Assembly: GCA_022925895.1 (NCBI GenBank)
Contig: JAKSYS010000526.1
Span: 1 to 43,807 of the forward strand
Direction of reading: 5' to 3'
DNA length: 43,807 nucleotides
Source: Fragilaria crotonensis
Taxonomy: Eukaryota > Bacillariophyta > Fragilariophyceae > Fragilariales > Fragilariaceae
Shown here: piece after piece, positions 1 through 11,101 of the stretch
Numbering within the stretch: position 1 is the first letter of the stretch
How the letters are laid out: each line of letters begins with the position of its first letter
Notes under the pieces: model-generated
Told to the model about the DNA's origin: nothing
Database searches by the model: none
What the model saw: only the letters and a program-made list of their open reading frames with translations
Translations under genes and position numbers: made by a program

Positions 1-485
1 ACTACCGTAGTATACCAGGTATAAATGTAGGGAACATCGATACACTGTAGTACTAGTACTGGTACTTGTACTTTGTACGGTACTGTTCCAAGATTTGGGG
101 GTTCCGGTTCATTACTCATGTCTCATTAGTAGAATTTACGCGATTTTATTACCAGGTGAACAAGGAAACCGCCTCACGGCGAACCGGAGTGACAGAGGTG
201 ACTCGGGATTCGGGATGACATTTCGGAGAGGTCCCAAATAGGCGAGCGTGCATGATTTCAGATGGTTTGAAAACATACGAGCTGCTACACAGAGCCTCTG
301 TAGAATTTCTCAATCCAACAAGAATTCTCGGTCGTAATTAAGGACGAATTACAGGATGTTTGCTATGGTGTGTTCGTACGAGTGCGTCGTAGGCACTCAA
401 GGCAAGACCGCAGTCTGTCGTTGCCATATCAACCCCAAAACAGCAAGACCGACGACAGACCTTGGGAATAGGACAACAACAGACC
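1..485. other. Intergenic, upstream of the STPR-like gene
   Basis: No gene is supported here. The first ~85 bases are rich in GTAC-centred palindromes (several GTAC within positions 29-85), the same signal found upstream of most genes in the window. The remainder is ordinary mixed-composition sequence leading to the ATG at 486. No TATA box or other motif is convincing. Confidence 0.6.
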
Positions 486-1508
486 ATGAGTGAAGAAACG
501 GACGGACAGATCGACTTGACTCCGGATGCTTTGCCCCGCGATCCAGTGGATGCAGATGAAGTTGCCGCTGCTGTTGCCGCAGTAGCCAACGATGCCGCTG
601 CGACAGCTGCCGATGAGAAGAGTGCGGAGGAGGCTGCAATTGAAGCAGCGGTAGGGGAAGAAGCATCTGTGCTGATCTCGGAAGCTGCGGCTGGTAAGTT
701 TTATCTTTGTGTTGTTGTTATATCTGATTTGTGGATGTTTGACTTTGCACACACAAACTCATCACGTTTGCACAATGTCAATTCTAATTTCCCATTATCC
801 TTCATCAATCCCACAGCTGCCGCCGCCGCTGCAGCAGCAGCGTCTGTAGCAGATCAATCTGCAGAAGCCGATGAAGCCACAATGGCTGCGTTGAACGTTA
901 CCAAAAACGAAGAAGTCGAAGATGATGATGACGAGGACGACGATGATGATGACGACGACGCGAACGCTCGTCGTAATGAGCAACGCCGTAAGCGTTACCG
1001 CGAAGCCAAGGTGGATGACTCCTCCAGCAAAGATGATGGCGACAAATCTCCAAAGAAGGCGCAGACCCATGAATCTCAACTTGCCGCACGTCGTTTGAAG
1101 GATCGTCAGCGCTACGCGAACATGACGGACGAACAGCGCCAGGTATACAATGCGAAACGCCGGGAACAGTACCATCGCCAGACGGAATTGAGTCGCATCA
1201 AGAGAAGAGAGCGCGAGAGATCCCGATACCACGCCCTCACCACGGATATGGCCAAGGACCGGAATGCGCGTCGAGCTCGATTGGAACGAGAACGTTATCA
1301 GAAATTGAGGCCCACGGAGCTGGAAAACAAGAATCGACGCAGGAGAGAGCGAGCAGCGTTGGCTCGACAAAAGAAGGAAGCTGCGGCCGCAGCTGCCGTT
1401 GCGGCCGCCGCCGTGGGAGAGGAACCTGATGTGAAAATGGAAGAAACACCTGTGCCCTCCGATGTGCCTGTTGCCGTGAAGACGGATGATGAAATGGTGT
1501 CTGTCTAG
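486..1508 (+). CDS. Acidic/Ala-rich protein with basic STPR-like repeats (one in-frame intron)
   Basis: Exons 486-693 and 817-1508 give 299 aa. The frame is open upstream to a TTG at 462, but the first ATG is at 486. The intron (694-816) has GTAAGT...CACAG borders, is 123 bp long, is a multiple of three and has no in-frame stop, so retention would add 41 residues, many hydrophobic. The N-terminal half is rich in Ala, Glu and Asp, with Ala runs and a long Asp/Glu run. The C-terminal half has basic repeats of about 20-24 residues of the form RYxxLT...NxRRRxxR. These resemble the STPR repeat found in some DNA-binding proteins; that likeness is recalled, not searched. A nuclear nucleic-acid-binding role is inference. 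The function is unknown. Confidence 0.75.
   Translation: MSEETDGQIDLTPDALPRDPVDADEVAAAVAAVANDAAATAADEKSAEEAAIEAAVGEEASVLISEAAAGKFYLCVVVISDLWMFDFAHTNSSRLHNVNSNFPLSFINPTAAAAAAAAASVADQSAEADEATMAALNVTKNEEVEDDDDEDDDDDDDDANARRNEQRRKRYREAKVDDSSSKDDGDKSPKKAQTHESQLAARRLKDRQRYANMTDEQRQVYNAKRREQYHRQTELSRIKRRERERSRYHALTTDMAKDRNARRARLERERYQKLRPTELENKNRRRRERAALARQKKEAAAAAAVAAAAVGEEPDVKMEETPVPSDVPVAVKTDDEMVSV
694..816 (+). other. In-frame intron without stop codon
   Basis: Donor GTAAGT at 694 and acceptor CCACAG ending at 816. The downstream exon resumes with the same Ala-rich composition as the upstream exon. The intron translation is compositionally foreign (Phe, Val, Asn, Ser), which supports splicing. 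Length divisible by three leaves the frame open if it is retained. Confidence 0.7.
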
Positions 1509-2779
1509 GGACGACAACGCTAAGTTCATAGAGGCCATGACAACATGATGCATGAGGGTATTGGGTATGATGTATGATCATTCCTTCTAAGTACGTAACG
1601 ACAGTAAGCAACTGCATACAAGGGCTAGATTTGCACTAATGGTTGTCATCAAGGAGTCCACTTTCAGTTCAGTGTCTGGACTCCAGGTATTGTGGCTTGC
1701 AATGTTCAATCATACGTCATCAGGTGTGTCATGTGCAATGGACATCATTGAATGTACTGAATCAAAGTGGAGGAATGAGACAAGAAACTCCATAACGATA
1801 GAAAGATTGTGTCAGGGGAAAGCATAATCTTCATTGCACTCAAAGTACTGCCGTTCCTCTTTGGCATGTAGCTTGTTGTAGATGGCAACTTTTCTCAGGA
1901 GGGTGGAGACAAATGAAGGTTTGAAGGTTTGAAGGTTTCTGTAATGCACATCATTCATCATTTCATTGAATAAAAATTGAGAGTAGATACTTCACTGTAC
2001 ATTTAAATTTCTTCTGCTTTGCTGGACCTATCGACTACGGGAGTACAAGTATGTCGCACTCGTACCAGCACAAGTTGCACCTGGTACCATGAAGGAGTAT
2101 GTCGTATGTCATATGTCGGAGTACCTGGTACAAGTACCTGGAGGTTCCGGGATATCCTCATAACAGGAGATGGTATTGCGAATCCTGTAGAAGGTCAATA
2201 TGTGCTCTATAAGACGAAATTCCGGAACCTCCTGGTACTACTATGTCATACTTTATTCTTTATTTGACTGAGCGCTGGGATGGTACTTCTTTACTTGGTA
2301 CAAACCGTAGTAGAGCAGCATTAGTGTTCTCCCAATACCAGGTACCAGAGGTACCGTACTCGTCAGTAAAAAGTGAGGTGAAGTGATCCTATCGCCTCGA
2401 TTTCTTGCACTTCGTATAGTGTGCTACTACCGGTAGTAGAGTGCAGGAATTTGACTTGTCACAAGGCGCTGATTCTGACATTCTGACATCATCAACAAGC
2501 GTACGGTTCGTACTGTATGTATAATATATGTACAGTACATGTACAGGGCAGTGGTATAGTATATTCCAATCGTTGATGTCATCGTATGCATATATATAAT
2601 GAAGATAGAAGATACGCCCCGGTTGGTCCTGTATTCGGAAGAATGGAATTGTGAAATCACTCCAATTGCCATCAGTGGCCCGGAACATCGACCCGAAGAT
2701 TCGTATTCCACCTCTCTCACATCAACTACCTGGTACTGTCAAACTTTCATCGTTCCCATCCAATTGATTTGACACCAAC
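1509..2779. other. Intergenic with GTAC-rich segments
   Basis: No coding gene is supported. Positions 1915-1938 hold three perfect tandem copies of an 8-base unit (GAAGGTTT). Positions 2035-2360 and 2500-2545 are dense in GTAC palindromes, for example six GTAC tetramers within about 110 bp near 2040-2145. This lies on the upstream side of the PFKFB gene at 2780. Confidence 0.6.
1915..1938. repeat. 8-bp tandem repeat, three copies
   Basis: GAAGGTTT repeats three times without mismatch just downstream of the first gene. Simple microsatellite. Confidence 0.8.
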
Positions 2780-4903
2780 ATGCCGCACAGCAATGCTCCC
2801 GCCCTGTATTATGCCAAGGGCTCTGAAGAGGTTGCAAGTGAAACAGCGTTGACTTTGAAAAAGTTGGAACAGGTGAGTTAAACGTCTGTGGCCAGCCATA
2901 CCTCGCACCTGTTAGATATACTCTTGGGTACTGCCTGCTGGAGCCATGCTACCAGTACTTCGTATCTTGGTCGCCGTGCAACCTTCTGCGTACGGCCGGT
3001 ATTTCTCCTGATTTGAAAATTGAAACAAGTTGGTTCAGTGTCCTCTACTACGTCGAACGTCATTTGCCTCAAGTCTCTCAGACCTCCTTGTACATTCACC
3101 AATCTCTCTCTCACACACTTGCAACTCCCGATGACATGATTTATTGTAAATAATGCCAGCGACGCAATCTAACACGTGACTCGGAGCGCCTCATCATTGT
3201 CCTCGTCGGCCTCCCGGCGCGCGGCAAATCATTCATTTCCCGCAAACTCCTTAATTTTCTCAATTGGAGTGGGTACGCCTGTCGAACCTTCAATGTTGGG
3301 AAATACCGTCGCGAGGCATATTCACACGCTGCGGAAGAGGGCGAAAATGAGGCCCGAGCAGAAGTGGGTGCGTGCGATGCCAACTTTTTTGATTCCAAGA
3401 ATGAAGCCGCGGCCAGAATGAGACAAGAGGCTGCCGATCTGGCACTCCGGGATATGTTGAAGTGGTTGGACCGAGAAGATGAAGCGATGGACGACGACTC
3501 GTCCATTTCGCACAAGCCCGGAGTGGACAGGATTGCCATTTTTGATGCCACGAATTCGACGAATGCTCGGAGGACCTGGATTTTGGAAGAAAGCACATCT
3601 CCGACTAAACGCGCGGGAAAGGCAACTGGCGTGGTGTTTGTCGAGAGTATCTGCGACGACGAAGAGCTGCTTCGACAAAACTACAAATTCAAGGTCAGCA
3701 GCAGTCCTGATTTTAAGGACATGGACGAAGAAACGGCACTGCAAGACCTCAGAAACCGCGTTGCCAAGTATGAAGAAACCTATGAGACGATCACCGACGA
3801 CAGCCAATCGTACATCAAGATATTCAACCTTTCATCCAAGCTCATGGTTAATCATATCTACGGTCGCATGGCAAAGGTGATTGTACCGGCTATCATGGCT
3901 TGGAATGTTGGCACGCGCCCGGTTTTCCTTTGTCGTCCTGGCAAGACGCCCCATACAGTCCGAACTGATGGAGAGGACTACCTCTTGCGCAGCGATAGCA
4001 GGATTTCAGATCTGTCCAGTCACAACAGTCGAAAAGGTAGGGCAGAAAAGCTCGGACCGGAGGGTATTCGCTTCCGCGACGCGCTGGAAGAATTTATGCG
4101 AGACGAGGCCCTTGAATTTCTAATGAAACAGCAGGCCATTGCAAGCCACCCAGCTCTCTATACTGGTACTTCCATCACGGGCCTCTCGTCGTTCAGGCGG
4201 GAAGTTGGGTTGCACGGCGATGAACTACCGTTCGCGTGCACGATTCTAACGAGTACCATGCCTCGCGCCGCAGATACGGCAATGTGGGAAACATTCAGTT
4301 TTCCAGTATCGATGAATCCTCACCTCAATCCACTCGATAAGGGTGACTTTGAGGGTATGGAGCTTGATGAAATCCGCGTTGAAGATCCCAAATGGTACGC
4401 TCGTTTGGAAGCGGATCCGTATGCGACTCGGTAAGTGGGCCAATTGCAAAATGTGTTGGTGCGTTGGTGGCCGCATGTCTCACGAACCCTGCATCTGTAG
4501 CTTTCCCGGTGGCGAGTCGTATAAGGATTTGATCAAGAGACTGGAGTCACCAATCATTGATTTGGAACAGCAAACTGCGCCAGTACTCATCGTCAGTCAT
4601 GTCAGTGTGTTGCAAGCTCTAATTGCATACTTTCGTCAGTCTCCTGCCGATCAGTGCATGAATATTGAGGTACCCATGCATACGGTTCTCAAGTTTACGC
4701 CGTCACGAGGAGGAGGTTGGGTGGAAAGCCGCCATGATTTGATTCCCGAAGACGACACCCAAGTCAACGCCGAAGAAAAGATTTATTCCATCGCATCTGA
4801 ATCTGAGCTTAGTGCACTTTCCTTCGTCGATCAAGTTGCGTCATCACCTATTTGGGGCGACCATATACCGACATCACCAGTCTCGCACAAGATTGTGCGA
4901 TAA
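2780..4903 (+). CDS. PFKFB: 6-phosphofructo-2-kinase/fructose-2,6-bisphosphatase, phosphatase motif degenerate
   Basis: Three exons (2780-2872, 3160-4430, 4501-4903) join in phase to give 588 aa; the introns are 287 and 70 bp with GTGAGT and GTAAGT donors. The family makes and degrades fructose-2,6-bisphosphate, the cytosolic switch between glycolysis and gluconeogenesis. The kinase half shows the Walker A motif GLPARGKS (48-55), then FNVGKYRREA, FFDSKNEAA, FDATNSTNARR, FVESICDD and YIKIFNLSSKLMVNHIYGRM, all typical. The phosphatase half keeps the FPGGESYKDLIKRLE segment and the second histidine in VSHVSVLQAL. At the first active-site position the usual RHGE reads RPGK (CRPGK, codons near 3928-3942), so the phospho-accepting histidine is a proline. 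The prediction is a functional kinase with an inactive phosphatase domain. The 3' end faces the gene at 4995-5606, 91 bp away. Confidence 0.93.
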
Positions 4904-4994
4904 TCGTAATTGCTATAAAATGTGATCAACATTACTGCTATTTGCTGTGTACATTCATGCGACTGTCGCGGCTTCTCTAGAAGTGGCTTCAAGA

Positions 4995-5606
4995 TCAGTT
5001 GTCGTTGAGATTAACCATCTTCAACACATAACTCATCAAGGGGCTGCTGCGAATAAATTGTGACCCTCGTAGTAACAATGAATCATTGTTCTCTGGAGGC
5101 AGATTCAGTATTGATATGGTTAGATGCGGAGCTCCATCATCTGGTTGCAGACCACTGTCCATCTCAATCTGCTCATCCATGATATCTTGGAGAATATCAC
5201 ACAAATTCTTGTTGTCAGATCTTCCAGGGATATTGATATCAATATCCTCTCCACGACCTGATTCCTCCACCACCTTGGCAATGTTCCGCTGAAATCGCGA
5301 TTCACTGGATGCCTTAGCCCCTGCGTGAACAACTCGTGCGTTTCCGAGGCTGTTTTCTAGTGATGCCATGAGTTTAGCCGTTGATTGCTCGTTCAGGCGA
5401 ATGTTGGTGTATTTGCTCTCGGAGTCCGTTCCACGTCCTTTGAACAGTTTGGGACATGACAGGAGATGATATCCAGTCGCTGATGTAGCAGATGACTTCT
5501 CCAATGAGAGGTGATCAACAGCTGTTGCCGCCAAAAAGTATAGAGAAGCTATGCCGCAGAAGACGCATAGTACGTCCACCGTAATGAACAGGCAGGTCTT
5601 ATTCAT
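4995..5606 (-). CDS. Small single-pass membrane protein, function unknown
   Basis: The ORF encodes 203 aa from the ATG at 5606. The frame stays open upstream to 5816 but crosses the AGTGTGT microsatellite and lacks protein-like composition, so the internal ATG is preferred. Residues about 4-29 form one strongly hydrophobic segment (LFITVDVLCVFCGIASLYFLAA), giving a signal-anchor topology. The rest is hydrophilic and rich in Ser, Asn, Asp and Glu, with an acidic patch (GRGEDIDINIPGRSD). I recognise no domain. It converges on the PFKFB gene. Whether it is a real gene rests on its length, hydrophobic start and reasonable composition. Confidence 0.5.
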   Translation of the reverse strand: MNKTCLFITVDVLCVFCGIASLYFLAATAVDHLSLEKSSATSATGYHLLSCPKLFKGRGTDSESKYTNIRLNEQSTAKLMASLENSLGNARVVHAGAKASSESRFQRNIAKVVEESGRGEDIDINIPGRSDNKNLCDILQDIMDEQIEMDSGLQPDDGAPHLTISILNLPPENNDSLLLRGSQFIRSSPLMSYVLKMVNLNDN

Positions 5607-7320
5607 TTTTTCGATAAGCCGAGCTTTGAGCTTTGTGATTTGTGATGTGGGGAAAGTGTTGCTTTTTTCCTTTGTCTTGCTGGTAACTGGGAAAAGTACA
5701 AGTAGTGTGTAGTGTGTAGTGTGTACTACGTCGACACGAGCTTCAACGAGAGAACTGGCCGTTTCATTCAGCGATATTGAGGAAAGTGCCAGGTACAGTA
5801 CTGTACGTGGATGCACGTACCGTTTTCAAATTCGCTCCACCCACGTATGCAGGGGGCACGATTGGGATAACGGCCTCACGAAAATGAGATCACGAGTCCC
5901 TGTCGAGAAGGACTACCGGTATATGTGGATACAATCTGTCAGTTGACAATTCATACTACACTACATACAGAAATCGAAGTGCCTGTGACAGTAAGGAATA
6001 CTATATGACATAAAGGTGATGTCTTCTGCACAAGGACATTGGTTGGGGCTTAAGACACAATCTGTAAGGCAATTATCCTAACCTAAAGTCCGTTTGAAGT
6101 TTATCGCCAAGTAATGTGCCGTGGATGATTCGACCAGGTCTGGGAAGCCTGTGATTTGGTACTCCAGGGTCATCCTGTAGTATGACATATAGAGTTGGAG
6201 AACCTGGTACTGGAGCACCAACCAGAAAGTTCGCAAAGCTTCGAATCTGCTCCTCAACACCCCCAAAGTGCACGTCTGCGCCACCAATGTAGCGAGGGTG
6301 AGAGGGGCAAAGGACATGTAGGATGTACATATAGGAAGTAGGATGTGGGATGTGGTAGTAAATCTAACTTTTGGTGTCCGACGATCCGGAGAATTACCTG
6401 TATCTTGGAAAAACTACTGTAGTGATAATCGGATCTACAAAAACATTTTCATCATGACATCATCCCCTGTGACGGGGTCTGTGGTCTGTGCCACAGTGGC
6501 CGAAGACTGTTAATGCTGGAGCGGAATGTCTATGTTAATGGGAGCAACTGTTTGGCACACAGGTTTGGACACTATTTGGCCATTTTGGAAAGGGCTAACA
6601 GATAAACTAGCACTCAAATTCTGTTCCAATTTGGTGTCTGGATCAAAGAACTCAATACAAGAGCAATCAAGTTTTAGATGCATTGAAGCAACATCAATCA
6701 AATGGGGGCCAGAAACATGCTGCACCAGCATTGCTTGTAGATGAAACCTTTTGCTGCTCACCATGGAGGCATCTAATATAATCCACAATTAGCTATGAAT
6801 AGGATGAAATGGGGGAAGGGCGCGCAAGCACAGCAACTGCATATCCTCATCTATTATGAAGAAGTTTCAGTGGGCAACAGAAGTGGCATTTGCATTCAAC
6901 TTATTTATTCATTTTCATCAACAGTTTAGTCTGTCTCTGGTTGTGTTTTGTACTTCAGGAGTACAGCCTGCTGGCTAAGGGCCTCCCTCATCGGAGTGAA
7001 AAGTTGCGATGAAAAATTGAACCCCCCCCCCCAACTTTTTTGGCGTTTCCCGGCCTTATCAAATAAAGGTTGCTTAAAACCGAAATGGACAGTTGAGATC
7101 CTTGGAGTCGAATGAATCATCTCGGCAATGCATGGTATCTTTGGAAGAACGACATCCACTGTTGTTGTCGAACGAAGGACCACGAGCATCAGCCAATCCA
7201 ATAGGTTGTGGGAGCACACATGCTACCGGTTCACTCCTCCTTTGCTATTTTGGTGTCCTGCTGGTCATTAAAGTGGAATTGACAAGTGCATAGGAATATC
7301 TCAAAGAACTGCTAGGTGAA
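5607..7320. other. Intergenic, gene-poor; two weak unassigned ORFs
   Basis: GTAC palindromes occur upstream of the membrane protein gene (5695-5820). An 84-codon minus ORF from the ATG at 6764 to 6510, and an 85-codon minus ORF from 6330 to 6073, have ATG starts but no recognisable motif, and I do not call them genes. A run of eleven C residues lies at 7022-7032. The region could contain decayed transposon sequence, but nothing proves it. Confidence 0.5.
5704..5724. repeat. 7-bp tandem repeat, three copies
   Basis: AGTGTGT occurs three times in tandem, followed by GTAC-containing sequence. It lies within the open frame upstream of the minus-strand membrane protein and argues against the longer start there. 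Confidence 0.75.
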
Positions 7321-7328
7321 CGCCGACT

Positions 7329-8070
7329 ATTTCAAATGTTTGAAGTGGTGATAGGTGAGTGACATTTTCAAATGTTTCTTGAAGTGGTGATGTCTTCCAA
7401 GATTGCAATCTCGCAACGCGTACTGTGCTTGAAGGAAAGTTGTCCCAAGTACACCGAATGTGTGCTCCGTTGTTGCAGTATTCGGAGTACTCCGAGTACT
7501 TTGAGTAGCTACTTCGAGTACTATGATGAAGCGAAGCACAGCGAAAGCGATTGATGTTCTGCGAGCTCCGAGTACACCGAGTGTGTACTACATCATCTCA
7601 GTACTAGGATTACTCCGAGCATAGCTACTTCGATTACGAAGAAGAAGCGAACAAGCACAGCGGAAGCAATTGTTGTACTCCGAGTTGTTCCGAGTACACC
7701 GAGTGTGTACTCCCTTGTTGTCGCAGTAGCTTGAAGAGATTTTTGTACACTTCGAGTACATGAACGAAGAAGAAGCGAAGAAGTTGTAGTGCTCCGAGTA
7801 CTGCGAGTAGGTACCTTGACTTCGAATATTGTTGTACTTTGAGTGCAAAGAGGAAGCGATTGTACTCAAAGTACAGAGAGCAAGGAATCTATTGTTGTAG
7901 AGATCCGAGTACGGATTGTTGGACTTCAAGGACGAAGAGGGAGCAAAGAGGAGGATGCAATTGTTGTTCTATCAGTGCTACGAGTACAAAGAGTTACTAG
8001 ACTAATACTCATTATACTTTGAGTACAATGAGGAAGAAAAAAAGCTACACTGACGACGAAGGAGGATGCT
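7329..8070. repeat. Degenerate ~122-bp tandem repeat rich in CGAGTAC
   Basis: The block CCRAGTACACCGARTGTGTRCT starts at 7445, 7568 and 7690, spacing 123 and 122 bp. The block ACTTCGA followed by TAC and GAAGAAGCGAA starts at 7511, 7627 and 7749, spacing 116 and 122 bp. More divergent pieces (GAGTAC, GAGGAAG, TTGTTGTACT) continue to about 8070. A separate short direct repeat, TTTCAAATGTTT then TGAAGTGGTGAT, lies at 7329-7390 just before the array. The units are too diverged to be a recent satellite. No protein is supported in any frame. Confidence 0.75.
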
Positions 8071-10421
8071 TTAGATGTAGTAGTAGTACTCGGAGAACAA
8101 CGAGATGTCCACATAAGTCCGAATGATGTTTGGTTCAGTCCCACCACCAGCTGTGTTCTTTGTTGGTCAAAGATGTTTACTCAGTGAATGGACGTGTCAG
8201 CTGTCAAAGGCACTTGAGGGACGAGCCATAGACCTCCATAGACCCATTCTCATAGTTTCTGGTGCCTTGTTGTCACACCGTATCCAGCCACCAAATCTCG
8301 TGAAGTGAACCAGCCAGCATATCATACTCCTCCTCCTGACAGAATATGATGATCATATTCTCATTGCAATACACTCCTGCCCTTACCTTTAATGTAGTGC
8401 ACTACAGTATACTATCATTACTAGTATCTGGTACTACAATACAATGGCCATGTATAGTACGTGGATATACCAGTAGACTACCAATACAACAATACAGTGC
8501 TACAATAGAACACTGATCCTGTCTGACAGTACAACTGTACAACACTATGTGATTAAACAGTAGTTATGAGAACTTACCTTGACAACTATTGGAGTCTCCA
8601 TTAGACTCCAAGAATATCAAAGAAGATCATTTTCAATCCCATCAAGGATTGGAGTGATCTCAAGCTTGTTGTTAATCAGTCTCATTACTTTTAACCTACA
8701 TTCATCACTCTAACAAACTACAAAACTTTTCTGCAACGAAAACTGCTGATAACTTCAAACATAGGGCACTCATCACCTCTTCAAACCCCCCCTGGGGAGG
8801 AGGAGACGAGGATTTCACCTTTGGGACCTGTCAATAGTATCTAGGCTGCTGGCAATGAACAAGAATTGCTTCTACTAGGTCTCATTGTCCAACTACTAGG
8901 TACTATTACAACTACTTTTTATGCCTTTCACATTATTCTTCCTTGGTGTACATTATATGGCTGTATTAGTAGATTGCCTGCTTTATCCTTTTTATCCACA
9001 CAATTTTCTGATTTAGTTTTCACTAATATGTTCTGTCAGTCATCCGTAAATGTGTACACCGAATAGGAACTTGTCACGTACCCCATCACCGCTGACCATG
9101 ACCGTTGTAGCGGCTTCACCAACCCCGTGGCAAAGTTATCCCAAGCACCATTTGTGTGGTTACTTTCGTGACGATTGGGAAGCAAGAAAGCTTGAATCCA
9201 ACCAAATCAGAAAGGTTTCAGATGATGAATGCTATTGTATGAATGCCCATGCCAATGCTTACCATCACTTTGGAAATCCAAGCGGATGGAGTCAATAGCT
9301 ACTAGTACATTATTCTCGGTTGCTTTGTTTCGGAGGACTTTGGAGAATAAAAACGATAATCCTGGATAAGGAACCCCTCTTGGTGCACACCAGAGTAGCA
9401 CCTGTGGTGTCGATCTCTATTGCTTCTTCTCACCTGAGCCATAAAGAATCTTGTTTCTGTTAGCAGGAGTTAGGCTCCTCCTCAGGATTCAAAAACTGAA
9501 TCCTCCTCTACACCTTGCCTTTCAAATGTCAACAATAATCTCAGATCGGGTATCATTATTTCTCCGACCAGAGCTCGTCCCCTGGACTCTCAATACACTT
9601 CTTCTACCAATACTACAGTGGGAGTGGTTGATGAATGAGTAGTAGCCCATCCATTATCTCAGAAGCATGGCCAACATCAGGAGAGAGAAAAATGCCATCA
9701 TCACAGAGCTTGTGCTCCAGCAGCATGTGCGATCCAAATGGAAGGGGGGTCAGTTTAGTCAACCCAGCACCACTTTCCAGCCTCCCTCGGATACACCACT
9801 CAAGACTGCCAAAACAATCTTGACCTATGCTAACCGTGGGAGTAGCAACCTATGGGGATGAATGGGATTCTTTCAACAAACACAACTCTTTCAGTACTAG
9901 GAAGGATCCGCTAGTAGAGAATTGTTGCTGTCCCACATGTGGGTAACAGTCCCGAGATATGAATCCACATAACCCAATGTTGTCCTTATGCTGACTGAAT
10001 GGAATGGTGAATGACCACCTTGGTTGCAATCGATGCTACATGTGTGGAATAGCACAAGGATCCTCAATTATGTCAAATCCTACGCACCTCAGTCGCCGGC
10101 TGGTAGTTTACACTCGTTACTGTACACGACATGAGACCAGCTACTGTCGCTCGTACTCCAGTACGCTAGTATTCGTGTGCACCCCCTTCATACTGTACCC
10201 CTACTCCAGTACAACTTTGAGCTCGGAGTACATTGTAGCAACTTGTATGCTGTATATTTCGTGTTTGTTACTGTGCAACGCAGTACAAGTACTGGAAGGT
10301 CCGGCCCAAGCACGTTTCGCGATTAACAAGATGTACCTTAAGGATGTGCGCGCCAGCTAATGACCGGCCGGCGTGATGAGAGCTTGTTAGGATCTTTGTC
10401 GTATCATTCGAGCTGGCAAGG
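8071..10421. other. Intergenic, probably decayed mobile-element sequence
   Basis: No intact gene is seen. Positions 8398-8540 are GTAC/TAC-rich. Between about 8580 and 9860 there are short broken frames on the plus strand (for example 9050-9298 and 9667-9861) that look like fragments of one or more former coding sequences, with no recognisable motif. A small hairpin, AGGATTCA...TGAATCCT, lies at 9483-9503. Positions 10080-10290 are again GTAC-rich. Transposon origin is inference. Confidence 0.45.
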
Positions 10422-10690
10422 TTCAGCAAATGTCAGCAGATTTCTTTTTCGTCAGCAAATGTCAGCAGATTTGCTTTTCGTCAGCAAATGTCAGCAAACT
10501 TGATTCTCGTCAGCAAACGTCAGAAGATGTCAGCATCACCGTAGCTTTTGTACTGGAAAAAACTCGTTTTCGTCATCATATGTCAGAAAATGTCAGCAGA
10601 TTCGAATTTCGTCAGCAGACGTCAGCAAATTCGTTTTTTGTCAGCGGATGTCAGCAGATCTGTCTTTTCGTCAGCAAGTGTCAGCAAAAC
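10422..10690. repeat. 29-30-bp tandem repeat containing GTCAGCAAATGTCAGCA
   Basis: The core GTCAGCAAATGTCAGCAGA (two GTCAGCA heptamers 10 bp apart) recurs near 10422, 10451, 10480 and 10509, spacing 29-30 bp. After an interruption at about 10520-10570 it resumes near 10582, 10611, 10640 and 10670, again 29-30 bp apart. The heptamers are separated by T-rich spacers such as TTTGCTTTTC. The spacers are similar to each other, so this is not a CRISPR array. It lies 0.4-0.7 kb upstream of the gene at 11102. Confidence 0.8.
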
Positions 10691-11101
10691 GACGATGACG
10701 CTGGCATAACCAGTTTAGCACCAGCCAGACACAGAACGGAAATGATTTTCGCCTCCGGCCAGCGTGAATTCGACCTTGATTCACGACTAAGCGTGTATTG
10801 CCGGACCTTCCTGGAGAACTCGTGCACTAGAGTAGCTACGGTAGTACCTGGTATTACTTGTAATATATAGAATAGGCGGAAGGCGGATGAGATATCTGGA
10901 ATGGAAATTCTCATTCCTATCTACTCTATGCATATACTGTACTCAAGTACAAGGTCGTGCAGTAGAATTGCATAAGTGCCCTACCATGGTACTCGTACGT
11001 ACGGTGCAATAGTCCAATTCATGAATGACTTGACATCTGACAATTTGTTCTCTGTCGTCAATTCTTTGAAAGAATAACTTCATTGCCTCGCCACTGCTAC
11101 C

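Noticed and set aside
795-1553. 252-codon minus ORF opposite the first gene
   Set aside because: It is antisense to the Ala/Asp/Arg-rich coding sequence; its Val/Ile/Leu-rich product mirrors the GC-rich codons of the real gene and has no motif.
6073-6330. 85-codon minus ORF with an ATG start
   Set aside because: The composition is acceptable but I recognise no motif, and GTAC strings fall inside it; there is not enough evidence for a gene.
6510-6764. 84-codon minus ORF with an ATG start
   Set aside because: No domain, no clear neighbours and an isolated position in a repeat-rich region; possibly a transposon remnant.
7588-7929. 113-codon minus ORF
   Set aside because: It lies wholly inside the 122-bp tandem repeat and is Ser/Asn/Tyr/Cys-rich, a translated repeat.
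9667-9861. Plus-strand ORF that looks protein-like
   Set aside because: It is only 64 codons, without a family match or partner exons; noted as possible decayed element sequence only.
10422-10690. Possible CRISPR array
   Set aside because: The spacers are T-rich and similar to one another, the repeat is only about 17 bp and diverged, there are no cas genes, and the genome is eukaryotic.
10430-10870. 146-codon plus-strand ORF across the GTCAGCA repeats
   Set aside because: Most of it is a translation of the 29-30-bp repeat (VSKCQQ-like units); there is no motif and the period is not a multiple of three throughout.
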